A DNA stretch of 37,641 nucleotides from contig PMJO01000161.1 in NCBI GenBank assembly GCA_003158455.1, positions 1 through 37,641 of the forward strand, in the 5' to 3' direction. Below, in pieces: positions 1 to 8,435 of the stretch (position 1 is the first letter of the stretch; the number at the start of each line of letters is the position of its first letter). Below the pieces are notes generated by a model that worked only from the letters and a program-made list of their open reading frames with translations, did no database searches and had not been told where the DNA came from. Made by a program: the position numbers and the translations under genes. This DNA comes from Myxococcales bacterium. GTDB taxonomy: Bacteria > Myxococcota_A > Polyangia > Fen-1088.

Positions 1-1
1 A

Positions 2-628
2 CTGGTGGCGGAAGCGGTGGCGCCTCCACCGCGCGGTCGGGTGGTGGACGCCTGCGCCGGTGCGGGCGGAAAAACCCTGGCCATGGCAGCGTTGCTGGAC
101 GGACAGGGGCGCATCTTGGCGCTCGATTCCAACGGCAAGAAGCTGGAAGAACTACGCCGTCGCGCGCGGCGTGCGGGCCTGACGAACGTGGCTGCGCGCG
201 AGGTGCACGGGATTGCGATGCCGGCGGAGGCCAAGTTGGGAGCGTGGGATCGCGTGCTGGTGGACGCGCCTTGCTCGGGCCTGGGCACTTTGCGCCGCAA
301 TCCCGAGGCACGCTGGCGGCTCGACCCCAAGACTGTCGACGGGTTTCCGGCGCAGCAGCTTTCGCTCATGGTGAACTACGCTCCGCTGGTGGCGCCCGGC
401 GGTCGGCTGGTCTACGCCACCTGCACCGTGCTTCGGCAGGAGAACGAAGCGGTGGTCGAACGATTTCTGGCCGAGCGGCCGGACTTCGTGCTCATGCCGC
501 TCAAAGAGATCTGGGGCAAAGAGCGAGCCCTGCGTCTGGGCGACGGGACGTACCTGAAGGTGCACCCGCACAGCCATGGCAGCGACGGCTTTTTCGCGGC
601 GGTGCTGCGCCTCCCGCCGCGGGCCTGA
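2..628 (+). CDS. RsmB/NOP2-type rRNA (cytosine-5) methyltransferase, C-terminal part (5' end outside window)
   Basis: The reading frame is open to the left edge, so only the C-terminal catalytic domain is visible (about 208 residues). The SAM-binding motif DACAGAGGKT lies near visible residues 15-24. The two cysteines typical of RNA m5C methyltransferases are present: DAPCSG (Cys near residue 90) and YATCT (Cys near residue 140). In this family one Cys attacks C6 of the target cytosine and the other helps release the product. The order of motifs and the RNPEARW segment after PCSG fit RsmB (16S rRNA m5C967) or a close relative such as RsmF. The substrate cannot be fixed without the N-terminal part, where an RsmB would carry a NusB-like domain. 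The family call is secure; the exact member is not. Confidence 0.88.
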   Translation: MVAEAVAPPPRGRVVDACAGAGGKTLAMAALLDGQGRILALDSNGKKLEELRRRARRAGLTNVAAREVHGIAMPAEAKLGAWDRVLVDAPCSGLGTLRRNPEARWRLDPKTVDGFPAQQLSLMVNYAPLVAPGGRLVYATCTVLRQENEAVVERFLAERPDFVLMPLKEIWGKERALRLGDGTYLKVHPHSHGSDGFFAAVLRLPPRA

Positions 629-956
629 TCGGATTCCCTGCGAGAGTCGGCCGACGAGGCCCGGCCGAGTTCTAGTAGGTGGCGCGAGACCTGTTGGAGG
701 CGACGCGTTTTTGGAACGCCCCGCCTCAAGAGGGATCACCGTCACCTGCGGCCACCAATACGGACCTGCGTTGGGCCACGGACTAGCTATGCTTGCACCC
801 GCCCCAACCGTCGCCCTGGCCCCGGATCGTTTCGCGGCTGGACGGGTAGTAGGAAACGTCACTGAAGCCCGACCTTGAGCTGTCTTCCTCAAGTGTGATA
901 CGAACATTCCTGTTTGATTTTGGCGTTGGGCGTTAGCCCTCGGGAAGGAGAACGGA
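629..956. other. Intergenic region before the Cys-rich lipoprotein gene
   Basis: No gene is supported in these 328 bp. A GC palindrome, GTCGGCCGAC at 646-655, overlaps a weak 6-bp hairpin (647-668) that might end transcription of the methyltransferase gene, but it has no T tract. A weak sigma-70-like pair, TTGAGC at 875-880 and TGATAC at 896-901 (15-bp spacer), could be the promoter of the next gene. A clear ribosome binding site, AAGGAG, is at 945-950. Confidence 0.4.
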
Positions 957-2747
957 ATGGAAAAGCGAGTTGTGGCTCACAGGAGAGGTTGGCTTTGCGG
1001 CGTCCTCGGCGTGGCGGCTTTCGCTGTCAACGGTGGCTGTACCAATCTAGCGGGACTTCCAAACGCGACGGGCGATGGAGGCGCCAAGGATGGCAAGTCG
1101 GACGGCAAGTCGGATGGCAAGCCCGGCGACGGCGGTCTAGGCAGAGATGGCGCTACCGGAGGCACGGGTGGTTCCAGGATCGCGGGTTCCACGGGAACAA
1201 GCCCACTTGGCGGCGCGGGAGGCAACCCTGGAACCGGCGGCACCACGGCTTCCTCTTCTACCGATGCCGGGATCGACGCGCCCCAGACAACCGGAGGAAC
1301 GGCTGGTTCTGGCGGCATCGCCACCACAGGTGGCATCGTCACCACAGGTGGCATCGTCACTACCGGCGGCATTGTCACCACCGCCGGCGGCGGCGTCACC
1401 ACGGGTGGTGTCGTCACCACCGGCGGCATCGTCACCACCGGCGGCAGCACGCGCGATGCGGGATTCGATCTGCCATCTGATCGGCCGGCCGATGCGCCCG
1501 CGGACGCCCCAGGAAGTTGCAGCCCCGGCTACCACGCCTGCGGCACTACCTGCGTGGTCAATGGAAGCACCGATAAGAATTCCTGCGGCAACAGTTGCAC
1601 TGTCTGCCAGGCTCCAGCCAACGGGTCGGTCACCTGCAACGGAACGAGCTGTGTTCAGTCCTGCCCAGCCGGTTCTCACCTATGCAACGGCACCTGCATC
1701 GCAAACAATAGCACCGACGGCTGCGGAGCCTCCTCTTGCACGCCCTGTCGCGTTCCGGCGAATGGTAGCCCAACATGCGATGGGTCGAGCTGTGGTTTCA
1801 CCTGCAATTCGAACGCTCACATGTGCGGCAACAACTGCTTCCTGAACACCGACGCCAACCATTGCGGTGACGCGTGCCAGGTTTGTCCGGGCGATTCTCA
1901 CGGCAGCCCGGCGTGCCAGAGCGGTGCTTGCGCCGTTACCTGCAGTACCGGGTACCACTGGTGCGCCAACGTGGGCACCTGTGTCGTCAACAAATCGACT
2001 TGGGTTGGCAGCTGTGGCAACGGCTGTCTGGTCTGCCCAACCGCCACGGGTGCGGTTCGCACGTGTGACGGGACCAGTTGCGGCCTGGCATATTTTCAAT
2101 GCTCGAGCAGTCTGGCTCTATGTGGTACCAACTGCGTTGCTCAAGATGACAGCCACTGTGGACCGTCGTGTCAGGATTGCACCACCGTCAAGGGACCATC
2201 GCACTCCCATGCCATCTGCCAGGACAATGCTTGCGTTCTCACCTGTGACGCTAATTTCCGCGATTGTTCCTTAACTGACACCCCGGATTGTGTCTCCCTT
2301 TCCAGCACAGACCCAAATAACTGCGGCGGAGCTTGCACGCCTTGTGCCACAGACCCGAATAAACTTGGAACGCCGAATTGCACCGATGGCCGCACGTGCG
2401 GGCTCGCCTGCCCGCCCAACTACCACGCGTGTGGCAGCTCGGGAGACCTCAGCTGTGAGTCGGACAGTGACATCAACAACTGCGGCACGGGCTCGGCTTG
2501 TCAAGCGTGCAGCGCCCCCCCGAGCGGGGCCATAGTCGCTTGCGTGAAGGGCACTTGCACCACCACCTGTGACACCGCCCAAGGCTATCGCAGTTGTGGA
2601 GCTGGACCGAACGCCACGTGCGAGTTGAACGATGTGAATCACTGTGGGACCAGCTGTGCCAAATGCAAGCAAGACGAGAGCTGCGATGGCACTTCTTGTG
2701 TTGCCATCGTGACCCCGGATGCCGGGGAGGTCGTGTCAGCCCACTGA
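957..2747 (+). CDS. Secreted Cys-rich repeat lipoprotein with Gly/Thr linker
   Basis: A 596-residue exported protein. Residues 1-28 form an Arg-rich start, a hydrophobic segment and a lipobox-like end with Cys28 (VNGGC), so a lipid anchor is likely although the -3 residue is not canonical. Residues about 35-175 are low complexity: DGK repeats, then Gly/Thr-rich TTGGIV units. From about residue 180 there are eight tandem units of 45-55 residues, each with about six cysteines in a C-x(5-7)-C-x(2-4)-C ... CG-x-x-C-x-x-C ... C-x(4)-C pattern. This kind of Cys-rich array on a Gly/Thr stalk is common in large myxobacterial surface proteins and suggests disulphide-linked small modules projecting from the outer membrane. 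Start chosen by AAGGAG at 945-950, 6 bp upstream. The function of the repeats is unknown. Confidence 0.85.
   Translation: MEKRVVAHRRGWLCGVLGVAAFAVNGGCTNLAGLPNATGDGGAKDGKSDGKSDGKPGDGGLGRDGATGGTGGSRIAGSTGTSPLGGAGGNPGTGGTTASSSTDAGIDAPQTTGGTAGSGGIATTGGIVTTGGIVTTGGIVTTAGGGVTTGGVVTTGGIVTTGGSTRDAGFDLPSDRPADAPADAPGSCSPGYHACGTTCVVNGSTDKNSCGNSCTVCQAPANGSVTCNGTSCVQSCPAGSHLCNGTCIANNSTDGCGASSCTPCRVPANGSPTCDGSSCGFTCNSNAHMCGNNCFLNTDANHCGDACQVCPGDSHGSPACQSGACAVTCSTGYHWCANVGTCVVNKSTWVGSCGNGCLVCPTATGAVRTCDGTSCGLAYFQCSSSLALCGTNCVAQDDSHCGPSCQDCTTVKGPSHSHAICQDNACVLTCDANFRDCSLTDTPDCVSLSSTDPNNCGGACTPCATDPNKLGTPNCTDGRTCGLACPPNYHACGSSGDLSCESDSDINNCGTGSACQACSAPPSGAIVACVKGTCTTTCDTAQGYRSCGAGPNATCELNDVNHCGTSCAKCKQDESCDGTSCVAIVTPDAGEVVSAH
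1323..1446 (+). repeat. 18-bp tandem repeat inside the lipoprotein gene
   Basis: About seven units related to ACCACAGGTGGCATCGTC follow one another. The first two are identical, later ones differ mainly at third codon positions (CGG for AGG, GGC for GGT), and one unit is 21 bp. Each unit encodes TTGGIV or a variant. The period is a multiple of three, so copy-number change would alter linker length without a frameshift. Confidence 0.85.
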
Positions 2748-2768
2748 TCGGCAAGTGGTGGTATTCGT

Positions 2769-2796
2769 CGCTGCCGGCCCTCACTGGCCGGCAGCG
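2769..2796. terminator. Hairpin between convergent genes
   Basis: An 11-bp perfect stem (CGCTGCCGGCC with GGCCGGCAGCG) closes a 6-base loop, 21 bp after the lipoprotein stop and facing the end of the leftward ChaN-like gene. No T tract follows on either strand, so if it terminates transcription it does so through the strong stem alone and possibly in both directions. Confidence 0.5.
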
Positions 2797-2903
2797 CTCA
2801 CGTCCGACCTGGCCCTTCTCTACACTCCTTGATACAACGCGCAACAGTCTAGCAGATTCTGGCCCGCGGGTTCGCCGAAGTTTGGCCGCGGACGCGCGAG
2901 TTC

Positions 2904-3728
2904 TCAGCGCTGGCGGGGGAAGACCAGCGCGTAGGATCCGGGGCCGCGCTGGATGACGATGATGAGCTTGGGGCGATACGCGCGACGATACCGCTCATAC
3001 CAGGGCTCGCGCCGGATGGCCGGATCCTTCTCGATGTACTCGGGAACGTAAAGATCGATTTCCAGGTATTTCCCGTCCACGGCGTGTGCGACCGCTTCGC
3101 CGAAGGCATAGGGCGCCAGATCGGCAGACGGCTGGAGGTCGTTGTGAAGGGCGCCGCCGTAGCTGACCACCAAGCGGCTGCCCGAACGCTGCAAGGCCGT
3201 GCGGATTTGAGTTTCGAGTTGGTCGCGTGTTAGTCGCAGCAGCCGGTCGAAGTCCAGCCGGCCGCTGGCAAAGATGGCCTGGTAGTCCCTGCACGTGATC
3301 TGCAGGATGCGCGGCTCGATGCCCAACTCCTTGGCCCGACGAAGCAGGGTGACGACCTCATTTTCGGTGCCGGCTGGGCGATGGGTCGTCTTGTCCACCT
3401 GGGCCACGGCCTTTCGTTCCACCTCGCCGCATGAGCCCGTCGTGATCCAGCTTTCCACCACCAAGTCGGTGGCACCGGCAGTGCGCAGCGCGGGCAAGAT
3501 CTCGTGGGTGAAATGCCCAAGCGCGGACGGGATCTTGGCGGTCTTCTTATGTTGGTGGTACTCACCGAAAGCGACCACCTGCGGGCTCACGGCCAAAAGG
3601 GCCCGCACGGCCGCGACGGCCGACGGGTAGGCAGTGACGGTTGGTTCGGCAGAAGCGGCCAGCGGCGCCTGTGCCGAGAGCAGAATCCCCGCCACCCAGG
3701 CAGATAGAGAAGGCACGATGCGAATCAT
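2904..3728 (-). CDS. ChaN/EreA-like exported protein
   Basis: A 274-residue protein with a Sec signal peptide (hydrophobic residues about 7-25, likely cleavage after ASA at 25-27). The body carries two motifs of the EreA/ChaN/Tiki superfamily: GEYHQ (Gly55-Glu56, His58) and GGALHND (His195), which in that superfamily form the shared active or metal/haem-binding site. ChaN proteins are iron-linked lipoproteins; this one has no lipobox and would be periplasmic or secreted. No iron-transport gene lies nearby. The start ATG has no good ribosome binding site and faces the divergent DTW gene across 48 bp. Superfamily membership is fairly clear from the motifs; the role is unknown. Confidence 0.65.
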   Translation of the reverse strand: MIRIVPSLSAWVAGILLSAQAPLAASAEPTVTAYPSAVAAVRALLAVSPQVVAFGEYHQHKKTAKIPSALGHFTHEILPALRTAGATDLVVESWITTGSCGEVERKAVAQVDKTTHRPAGTENEVVTLLRRAKELGIEPRILQITCRDYQAIFASGRLDFDRLLRLTRDQLETQIRTALQRSGSRLVVSYGGALHNDLQPSADLAPYAFGEAVAHAVDGKYLEIDLYVPEYIEKDPAIRREPWYERYRRAYRPKLIIVIQRGPGSYALVFPRQR

Positions 3729-3776
3729 TGTAGCTGGCTCTGGCCTGGGCGCGTGGTGTGTACTATTGCTTGAGCC

Positions 3777-4994
3777 GTGCCCGAATCTGCTCCGCCCCCG
3801 GTTCTGTCAAGGCGCGCTCCGGCCGTCCCCGCTGAACCTGCGCCGCGTGCCCTGTGTGAGCGTTGCCGTCGGCCCACCAGCGTTTGCTACTGTGCGCATG
3901 TCACGCCGCTGCAAACCCGGACGCGCGTGATTGTCCTGCAGCACCCGCGTGAGCGCGACGTGGGCATCGGCACCGCGCGCATCGCTCGGCTGAGCCTGCC
4001 CGGCGCCCTGCTGCGCGTGGGTATCGATTTTTCTGACGACCCGGTGGTGCAAGCAGCCCTGGCCAGCGGGCAGGCGCATGTCATCTATCCCGGGCCGCAG
4101 GCGCGCGACGTGGAATCCGTGGCGCCTGGTCAGCCCATGACTCTGATCCTGGTCGACGGCACCTGGGGCCAGGCGCAGCGTCTGCTGAAGGCCAACCCGG
4201 CGCTGCTGCGCTTGCCGCAGTTGCGTTTCACCCCGCCCCAGGCGAGCGCCTACAATCCCATTCGGCGAGAGCCTGCCTTTCACTGCATGGCCACCATCGA
4301 GGCCCTGGCCCATGTCCTCGGCTACCTGGAGGGCGACCGCGAGCGCTTCCAAAGCATGCTGCGGCCTTTTCACGCCATGGTTGACATGCAGATCCGCTAC
4401 GCGCGAGCTAGCTCAGGCAGCCGCCATCGCCTTTACTCGCGATGCAGCCGCCGGCCACCGCGCAGTCCAATCCCACCCCTTCTGCGCGAGCGCAGAGCCG
4501 ACATTCTGTGTGTGCATGGCGAAGCAAACACCTGGCCGCGCTATGCACCTGCGCGCCACCCGGCCGAGATCGTGCACTGGCTGGCGCGCCGGCCGACCAC
4601 CGGCGAAACCTTCGAGTCGGTGATCGCCCCGCGCCAAAGTCTGGCGCCGACCACGCCCTTCCATATTCGTTTGGGCAGTGGCGCGCTGCTGGCAGGCGAA
4701 AGCTGGGAATCTTTCGTGGCCCACTGGCAGGCGTTCCTGCGCCCCAGCGATGTCATCGTGTCGTGGGGCCATTTTCCGGCGGATACTTTGGCGGCTGACG
4801 GTGTGGTGCTGCCCAGGCCACGCTACGACGCCCGGGCACTGGCCTGCGCGGTTCTCAAGCGGCGCACTGGCACCGTCGAGGATTGCTTGCCTCGCATGCA
4901 GCTTCCAGCGCCTCCGCCCTGCGGAGCAGGCCGCGGCGGCGCCCGCCTGGCAGGGCTGTGTCTGGTGGTGGAACACCTGCTGGCGGGGAGCTAG
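3777..4994 (+). CDS. DTW-domain tRNA-uridine aminocarboxypropyltransferase with degenerate exonuclease-like C-terminal domain
   Basis: 405 residues from a GTG start. Residues 27-39 form a zinc-ribbon-like CxxC...CxC. The DTW signature appears as LVDGTW (Asp127-Thr129-Trp130), followed by QAQRLLKANP. The DTW family (TapT/YfiP, human DTWD1/2) places acp3U in tRNA using S-adenosylmethionine. The usual family length is about 200-240 residues, so residues 240-405 are extra. That segment resembles a DEDD-type 3'-5' exonuclease fold in layout (LCVHGEANTWP, then PAEIVHW, FLRPSDVIVSWGHFPADTL and RYDARALA), but the metal-binding acidic residues are mostly replaced, so it is probably an inactive nucleic-acid-binding domain (inference). 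A -10-like TACTAT at 3761-3766 lies 10 bp before the GTG and there is no SD, so the mRNA may be almost leaderless. The stop lies 11 bp before the dehydratase start. Confidence 0.82.
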   Translation: MPESAPPPVLSRRAPAVPAEPAPRALCERCRRPTSVCYCAHVTPLQTRTRVIVLQHPRERDVGIGTARIARLSLPGALLRVGIDFSDDPVVQAALASGQAHVIYPGPQARDVESVAPGQPMTLILVDGTWGQAQRLLKANPALLRLPQLRFTPPQASAYNPIRREPAFHCMATIEALAHVLGYLEGDRERFQSMLRPFHAMVDMQIRYARASSGSRHRLYSRCSRRPPRSPIPPLLRERRADILCVHGEANTWPRYAPARHPAEIVHWLARRPTTGETFESVIAPRQSLAPTTPFHIRLGSGALLAGESWESFVAHWQAFLRPSDVIVSWGHFPADTLAADGVVLPRPRYDARALACAVLKRRTGTVEDCLPRMQLPAPPPCGAGRGGARLAGLCLVVEHLLAGS

Positions 4995-5005
4995 TTTCTC
5001 TCTCC

Positions 5006-7954
5006 ATGTCGTTTCACGCGATCTCGCGCTTCCTGCTGCGCGCGCCCTTGCTCCCGGTGCGCGGGTTGCGCAATCCGCGGGCGGCGCTGCGGCGGCATCC
5101 TCTAGGCGCTATGGCGGTGGAGCTGGCGAGTCCGGATCTGGCAACGGCGCTGCGGCGAGAACCCGGCTCCGCCGCTGCGGCTGCGTTTTCTCGCTACGCC
5201 CGCCGCGCCGCTTTTCGACCCACGCCTGCCGGCCTGCTGGCTGGCGTGGCCATGGGCAAACTGGGCTCGCGCACTCGGCTGCAGACCGACCAGGTTGAGC
5301 CTGTGTTGGCGCCGAGTTGGGAGCGCGTGGCCGCCTTGGGACGCGCGCTGCTCGCGGAGCCCGAGATTCAGCCGCACGTGAGCCTGCGCCTGGCACCCTC
5401 CCTGATGGCCGCGGGCGCGCAGGCGGTCTGGCTGGAACTTGGCGGCGATGGCCTTGAGCTGCGATCCAGCGAGATCGATTCTGTGCTTGCCGCGGTGATC
5501 GAGCATGCGCAGCAATGGGCGTCTTGGCCTGCGCTGGGCAGGGCAGTGGCGGTCGCGACAAGTGGCGAGGCAGGCGATGTGGACGAGTTGTTGCTTGTGC
5601 TCATCGATCGCGGCGTGCTTTGCCACGATTTGACGCCACCTCTGGTGGGCCAACCGCCGGCGCCGTGGTTCGTCCAGCGCCTGGCGCGCTTGCCGGCCGA
5701 AGTCGCCGCCGCAGTCGATCCGATCCGTCAGCGACTCCTGGGGATCTTGCCGACTGACTTGGCCGGAACTCGCGCCCTGCTGGCCGGACTTCCCGGTGCC
5801 AGCGAATCGGCGACCTATGTGACGGGCACGCTCCGGCACCGCCCGCGTGGTGCACAAACGCTTTCGCGACAGGCGGTCGCGCGGGCAGCAGCATGTGCGC
5901 CGCTCTTGTTTCGCCTGCAGGAGGCACTGGCTGGTCCAGTGGCGGAGCGCGTTTGCGACGCAGACTTCGCCGAGCAGATGGATTCCGTGGTCGAGGTCTT
6001 CGGTGTGGGCGCACTGGAACTGGCGGCCTTGGCCACGGGTGGCTATGGCAGCGCGTTGGCCGAGACCGACGAGGATCCGGCAAGGGGCGAGGGCGGACTT
6101 GCGGTGCTCGCGCTGTTGGCCGATGCCGTGGCTCAGGCCGCCGCAACCGGCGATTCTGAGATCACGCTAGATCCGGCTGCGCTCGATGCGATCTTGCCTG
6201 CGACAGGCATGCCGCCGACCTTCGAGCTGTTCTTGTCACCGGCCCGCGAGCAGGCGAGGGCGAAGCCCGGCACTGGCTGGTTGCTCGGCCTGCACGCGCC
6301 TGCTGGGGCCAGTTGGGGACGCTTTGTCGGCGCGCTCGGCGCTCCGATGCGCGAAGCGCTGGCAGACTTGGTTGCGGCCGAGAAACAGGCACGGCCGGGC
6401 GAGAAAGCGCTGGACGTGGCGTACGCGCCGTCACCCGCGCTGGCAGATCTGTGCGCGCATCCGCCCGTGCGCGAAGCCGCGCTGGCGTTGGTGGGCTGGC
6501 CCGAGGGCGCGGCGATAACCCCGGCGGAGCTTGCCTTGGTCGTGGATCCTGCCGCGGAAGAGGGGTTGGCCCTGCGCGGACCAAACTTGCAGCCAATCGC
6601 GCCGAGCCCGCTGCATCGTGTGCGTTCGACAACTGCGCCGTCTGGAATATATCGCCTGCTGGCGGGCTGGTCGTTCGCGCGCCAACACGCGCCCTGGGCG
6701 TTTTCATGGGGCGCGTTGGCCGGATTGGGCTTTCTGCCGCGCGTGGTGCTTGACGGATTCGTGGTGGCGCCCGCCAGTTGGCGGGTTCCCGCCGCTGCGG
6801 AGATTGCACCTCCGGGCGCGCTCGCGCGCTGGCGTCGGCGGAATCGCGTTCCCGCTGCAGTGCAGGCGGGCCAGGGCGACGAGTTGCTTTTCCTGAATCT
6901 ACGTGCGGAGGGCGCCTGGGCAGAATTGGCCCGTTTTGCGGGCGGCCGCATCTTCGAGAACTGGCCACCACTTGCTGACTTGCCCGATCGTGGTGGCCGT
7001 CGCGTCGAAGCGGTAGTGGCCGTGGTCAGTGCCCCCGCGGAAGGGGAGTGCGAGGGCATCAGGGCTGCCATCGAAGCGACTCGCGCTGCCGGGCGGGTGC
7101 CGCCCCCCGCCCAGGCGCCGCCAGCCGAGGACTGGGTGAGTTTTCGCTTCTATGGTGCGATCGAGCGGCAGAACAGCGTGCTCTTCGAAGCGGTGGGCCC
7201 GGCGGTCCAGCAAGCGCTCGACGCCAGCGAAATCGATGCCTGGTTCTTCTTGCCCTATGTCGACCAGCCGGGGCAACGCCACCACCTGCGCGTGCGCGTG
7301 CGTGCGCTTTCCGAGCGCAAGGCCGAAGCCTTTGCCCGACGTGTGCGACGCGCCCTCGTACCCCTGTGCGCTCGCGGGGACGTGGTCCGGGTGGAGTCAG
7401 GCGGGTACTTCCGTGAGGCTGCACGCTACGGCGGGGCAGCGCTCATGCCGGCGGTGGAGCAGCTCTTTCAGGCCAGCAGTGAGTTGGTACTGGGCGCGCT
7501 GCAAGCCGAAGACGAGGGCTCGGTCGAGTCTGACCGAGTGGACCTTGCGGTGCGCGCCGCCGAGGCCACCGCCAGCGGGTTGGGCTTGGACCTCGAAGCG
7601 CGATTGGGATTGGCGCGGCGGTGTCGGGCGGCCTGCGTGCGCGTCGGACTGCTCGACGAGAAGCAAGCGCGGCAGGAATATCGACAGCGCTCCCGGCGAC
7701 TCTTCAACTGGCTTGCCAGCAAGGAAAGCGATGTTTTGACCGCTGCCCTCATATTACTGCGGAACTCCGCGGCATCCGTCGCCGCGTCACTGGATGGGGA
7801 GTTGCGCCTGAGCTTTCGGCAGAAACTACCGGTCTTGCTTCACTTGCAGGCGGTTCGGATTTCCGGCGCGAATATCGGCGCCGAAGCGCTCGCGTACTTC
7901 CTGTGGCAGCGCACCCTGGAAGGCATTTCTGCTCGGAAAAGAGAGGCCGGGTAG
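5006..7954 (+). CDS. Lantibiotic dehydratase, full-length LanB type
   Basis: 982 residues from the chosen ATG. LanB enzymes use glutamyl-tRNA to glutamylate Ser/Thr of a precursor peptide and then eliminate glutamate to give Dha/Dhb. The N-terminal part carries the hallmark RYARRAAFRPTPAGLLAGVA (near residues 65-85, the RPTPfGlfaG motif of lantibiotic dehydratases). From about residue 710 the thiopeptide-type/SpaB_C elimination domain begins (EDWVSFRFYG) with the PYVDQPGQRHHLRVRV motif, which matches the usual RY..P..HlRlR. Both domains are present, so this is a complete LanB and not a split enzyme. The open frame continues upstream to 4883 inside the DTW gene; the ATG at 5006 is preferred because the text before it is Arg/Pro-rich and unlike LanB, and because it leaves an 11-bp gap. 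GGGGAG at 4985-4990 is a distant SD candidate. No LanC, precursor, protease or transporter gene is in the window. Confidence 0.88.
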   Translation: MSFHAISRFLLRAPLLPVRGLRNPRAALRRHPLGAMAVELASPDLATALRREPGSAAAAAFSRYARRAAFRPTPAGLLAGVAMGKLGSRTRLQTDQVEPVLAPSWERVAALGRALLAEPEIQPHVSLRLAPSLMAAGAQAVWLELGGDGLELRSSEIDSVLAAVIEHAQQWASWPALGRAVAVATSGEAGDVDELLLVLIDRGVLCHDLTPPLVGQPPAPWFVQRLARLPAEVAAAVDPIRQRLLGILPTDLAGTRALLAGLPGASESATYVTGTLRHRPRGAQTLSRQAVARAAACAPLLFRLQEALAGPVAERVCDADFAEQMDSVVEVFGVGALELAALATGGYGSALAETDEDPARGEGGLAVLALLADAVAQAAATGDSEITLDPAALDAILPATGMPPTFELFLSPAREQARAKPGTGWLLGLHAPAGASWGRFVGALGAPMREALADLVAAEKQARPGEKALDVAYAPSPALADLCAHPPVREAALALVGWPEGAAITPAELALVVDPAAEEGLALRGPNLQPIAPSPLHRVRSTTAPSGIYRLLAGWSFARQHAPWAFSWGALAGLGFLPRVVLDGFVVAPASWRVPAAAEIAPPGALARWRRRNRVPAAVQAGQGDELLFLNLRAEGAWAELARFAGGRIFENWPPLADLPDRGGRRVEAVVAVVSAPAEGECEGIRAAIEATRAAGRVPPPAQAPPAEDWVSFRFYGAIERQNSVLFEAVGPAVQQALDASEIDAWFFLPYVDQPGQRHHLRVRVRALSERKAEAFARRVRRALVPLCARGDVVRVESGGYFREAARYGGAALMPAVEQLFQASSELVLGALQAEDEGSVESDRVDLAVRAAEATASGLGLDLEARLGLARRCRAACVRVGLLDEKQARQEYRQRSRRLFNWLASKESDVLTAALILLRNSAASVAASLDGELRLSFRQKLPVLLHLQAVRISGANIGAEALAYFLWQRTLEGISARKREAG

Positions 7955-7978
7955 GGCACCCTGCCAGTAGTCAGGGAT

Positions 7979-8347
7979 TCAGTTTTGCATCTTGGAGTGC
8001 GCGGCGAGCCTCGCCCGCACCTGTTCCATGTCCAGATCCTTGACCCGGTCCGCTAGTACCTGGAGCGTCTCTTCCCCCACCGCTCCCGCCTGTGAAAAGA
8101 CCATTATGCCATCGCGGAATATCATGATCGTGGGGATGGCCCGGATGCCGAAGGAAACCGCCAGATCCGGGTGTTCTTCCGCGTTTACCTTGGCGAATAC
8201 GACCTCCGGGTTGTGATCAGCCACTCTTTCGAAGATCGGGCCAAAGATTCGACACGGGGCGCACCAGGGGGCCCACCAATCGACGAACACGATCCCGCTC
8301 TTGAGCAGGGATGGAAAATTGTTGTCATTTACGATCCGTGTCGCCAT
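7979..8347 (-). CDS. Thioredoxin
   Basis: 122 residues with the thioredoxin fold landmarks: WAPWCAPC (redox Cys29 and Cys32, WCAPC instead of the common WCGPC) and the cis-proline in FGIRAIPT (Pro72). There is no signal peptide, so it is cytoplasmic. It is about 15 residues longer than E. coli TrxA at the C-terminus (RARLAAHSKMQN tail). It converges on the LanB gene with 24 bp between stops and shares an 88-bp divergent region with the tail-anchored protein gene. AGGA lies only 1-2 bp before the ATG, a poor spacing. Confidence 0.93.
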   Translation of the reverse strand: MATRIVNDNNFPSLLKSGIVFVDWWAPWCAPCRIFGPIFERVADHNPEVVFAKVNAEEHPDLAVSFGIRAIPTIMIFRDGIMVFSQAGAVGEETLQVLADRVKDLDMEQVRARLAAHSKMQN

Positions 8348-8408
8348 TTCCTGAGTTTTGGATGCCTGACTTGCGCAGAGGTTTCGCGTGCGAACCAGCG
8401 CGCTACGT

Positions 8409-8430
8409 CGATTTCAGTTATAATCGAAAC
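8409..8430 (+). promoter_or_regulatory. Consensus -10 box inside an imperfect palindrome
   Basis: TATAAT at 8419-8424 is a perfect -10 hexamer, 11 bp before the ATG at 8436. No TTGACA-like hexamer lies 16-18 bp upstream. The -10 sits in an imperfect 18-bp palindrome (TTTCAGTTATAATCGAAA, 14 of 18 positions symmetrical), which could be an operator. Transcription would start about 5 bp before the ATG. Confidence 0.55.
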
Positions 8431-8435
8431 CTTCC

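Noticed and set aside
152-907. 251-residue open frame on the minus strand at the left end
   Set aside because: It lies opposite the methyltransferase gene, has the composition of an antisense shadow and no recognisable motif.
6133-7071. Long open frames on the strand opposite the LanB gene (for example 312 residues here)
   Set aside because: They are Arg/Ala/Pro-rich shadows of a GC-rich gene with clear family motifs on the plus strand.
7955-8435. Search for a LanB precursor peptide next to the dehydratase
   Set aside because: The only gaps, 24 bp and 88 bp, hold no Ser/Thr/Cys-rich small gene with a start and SD.
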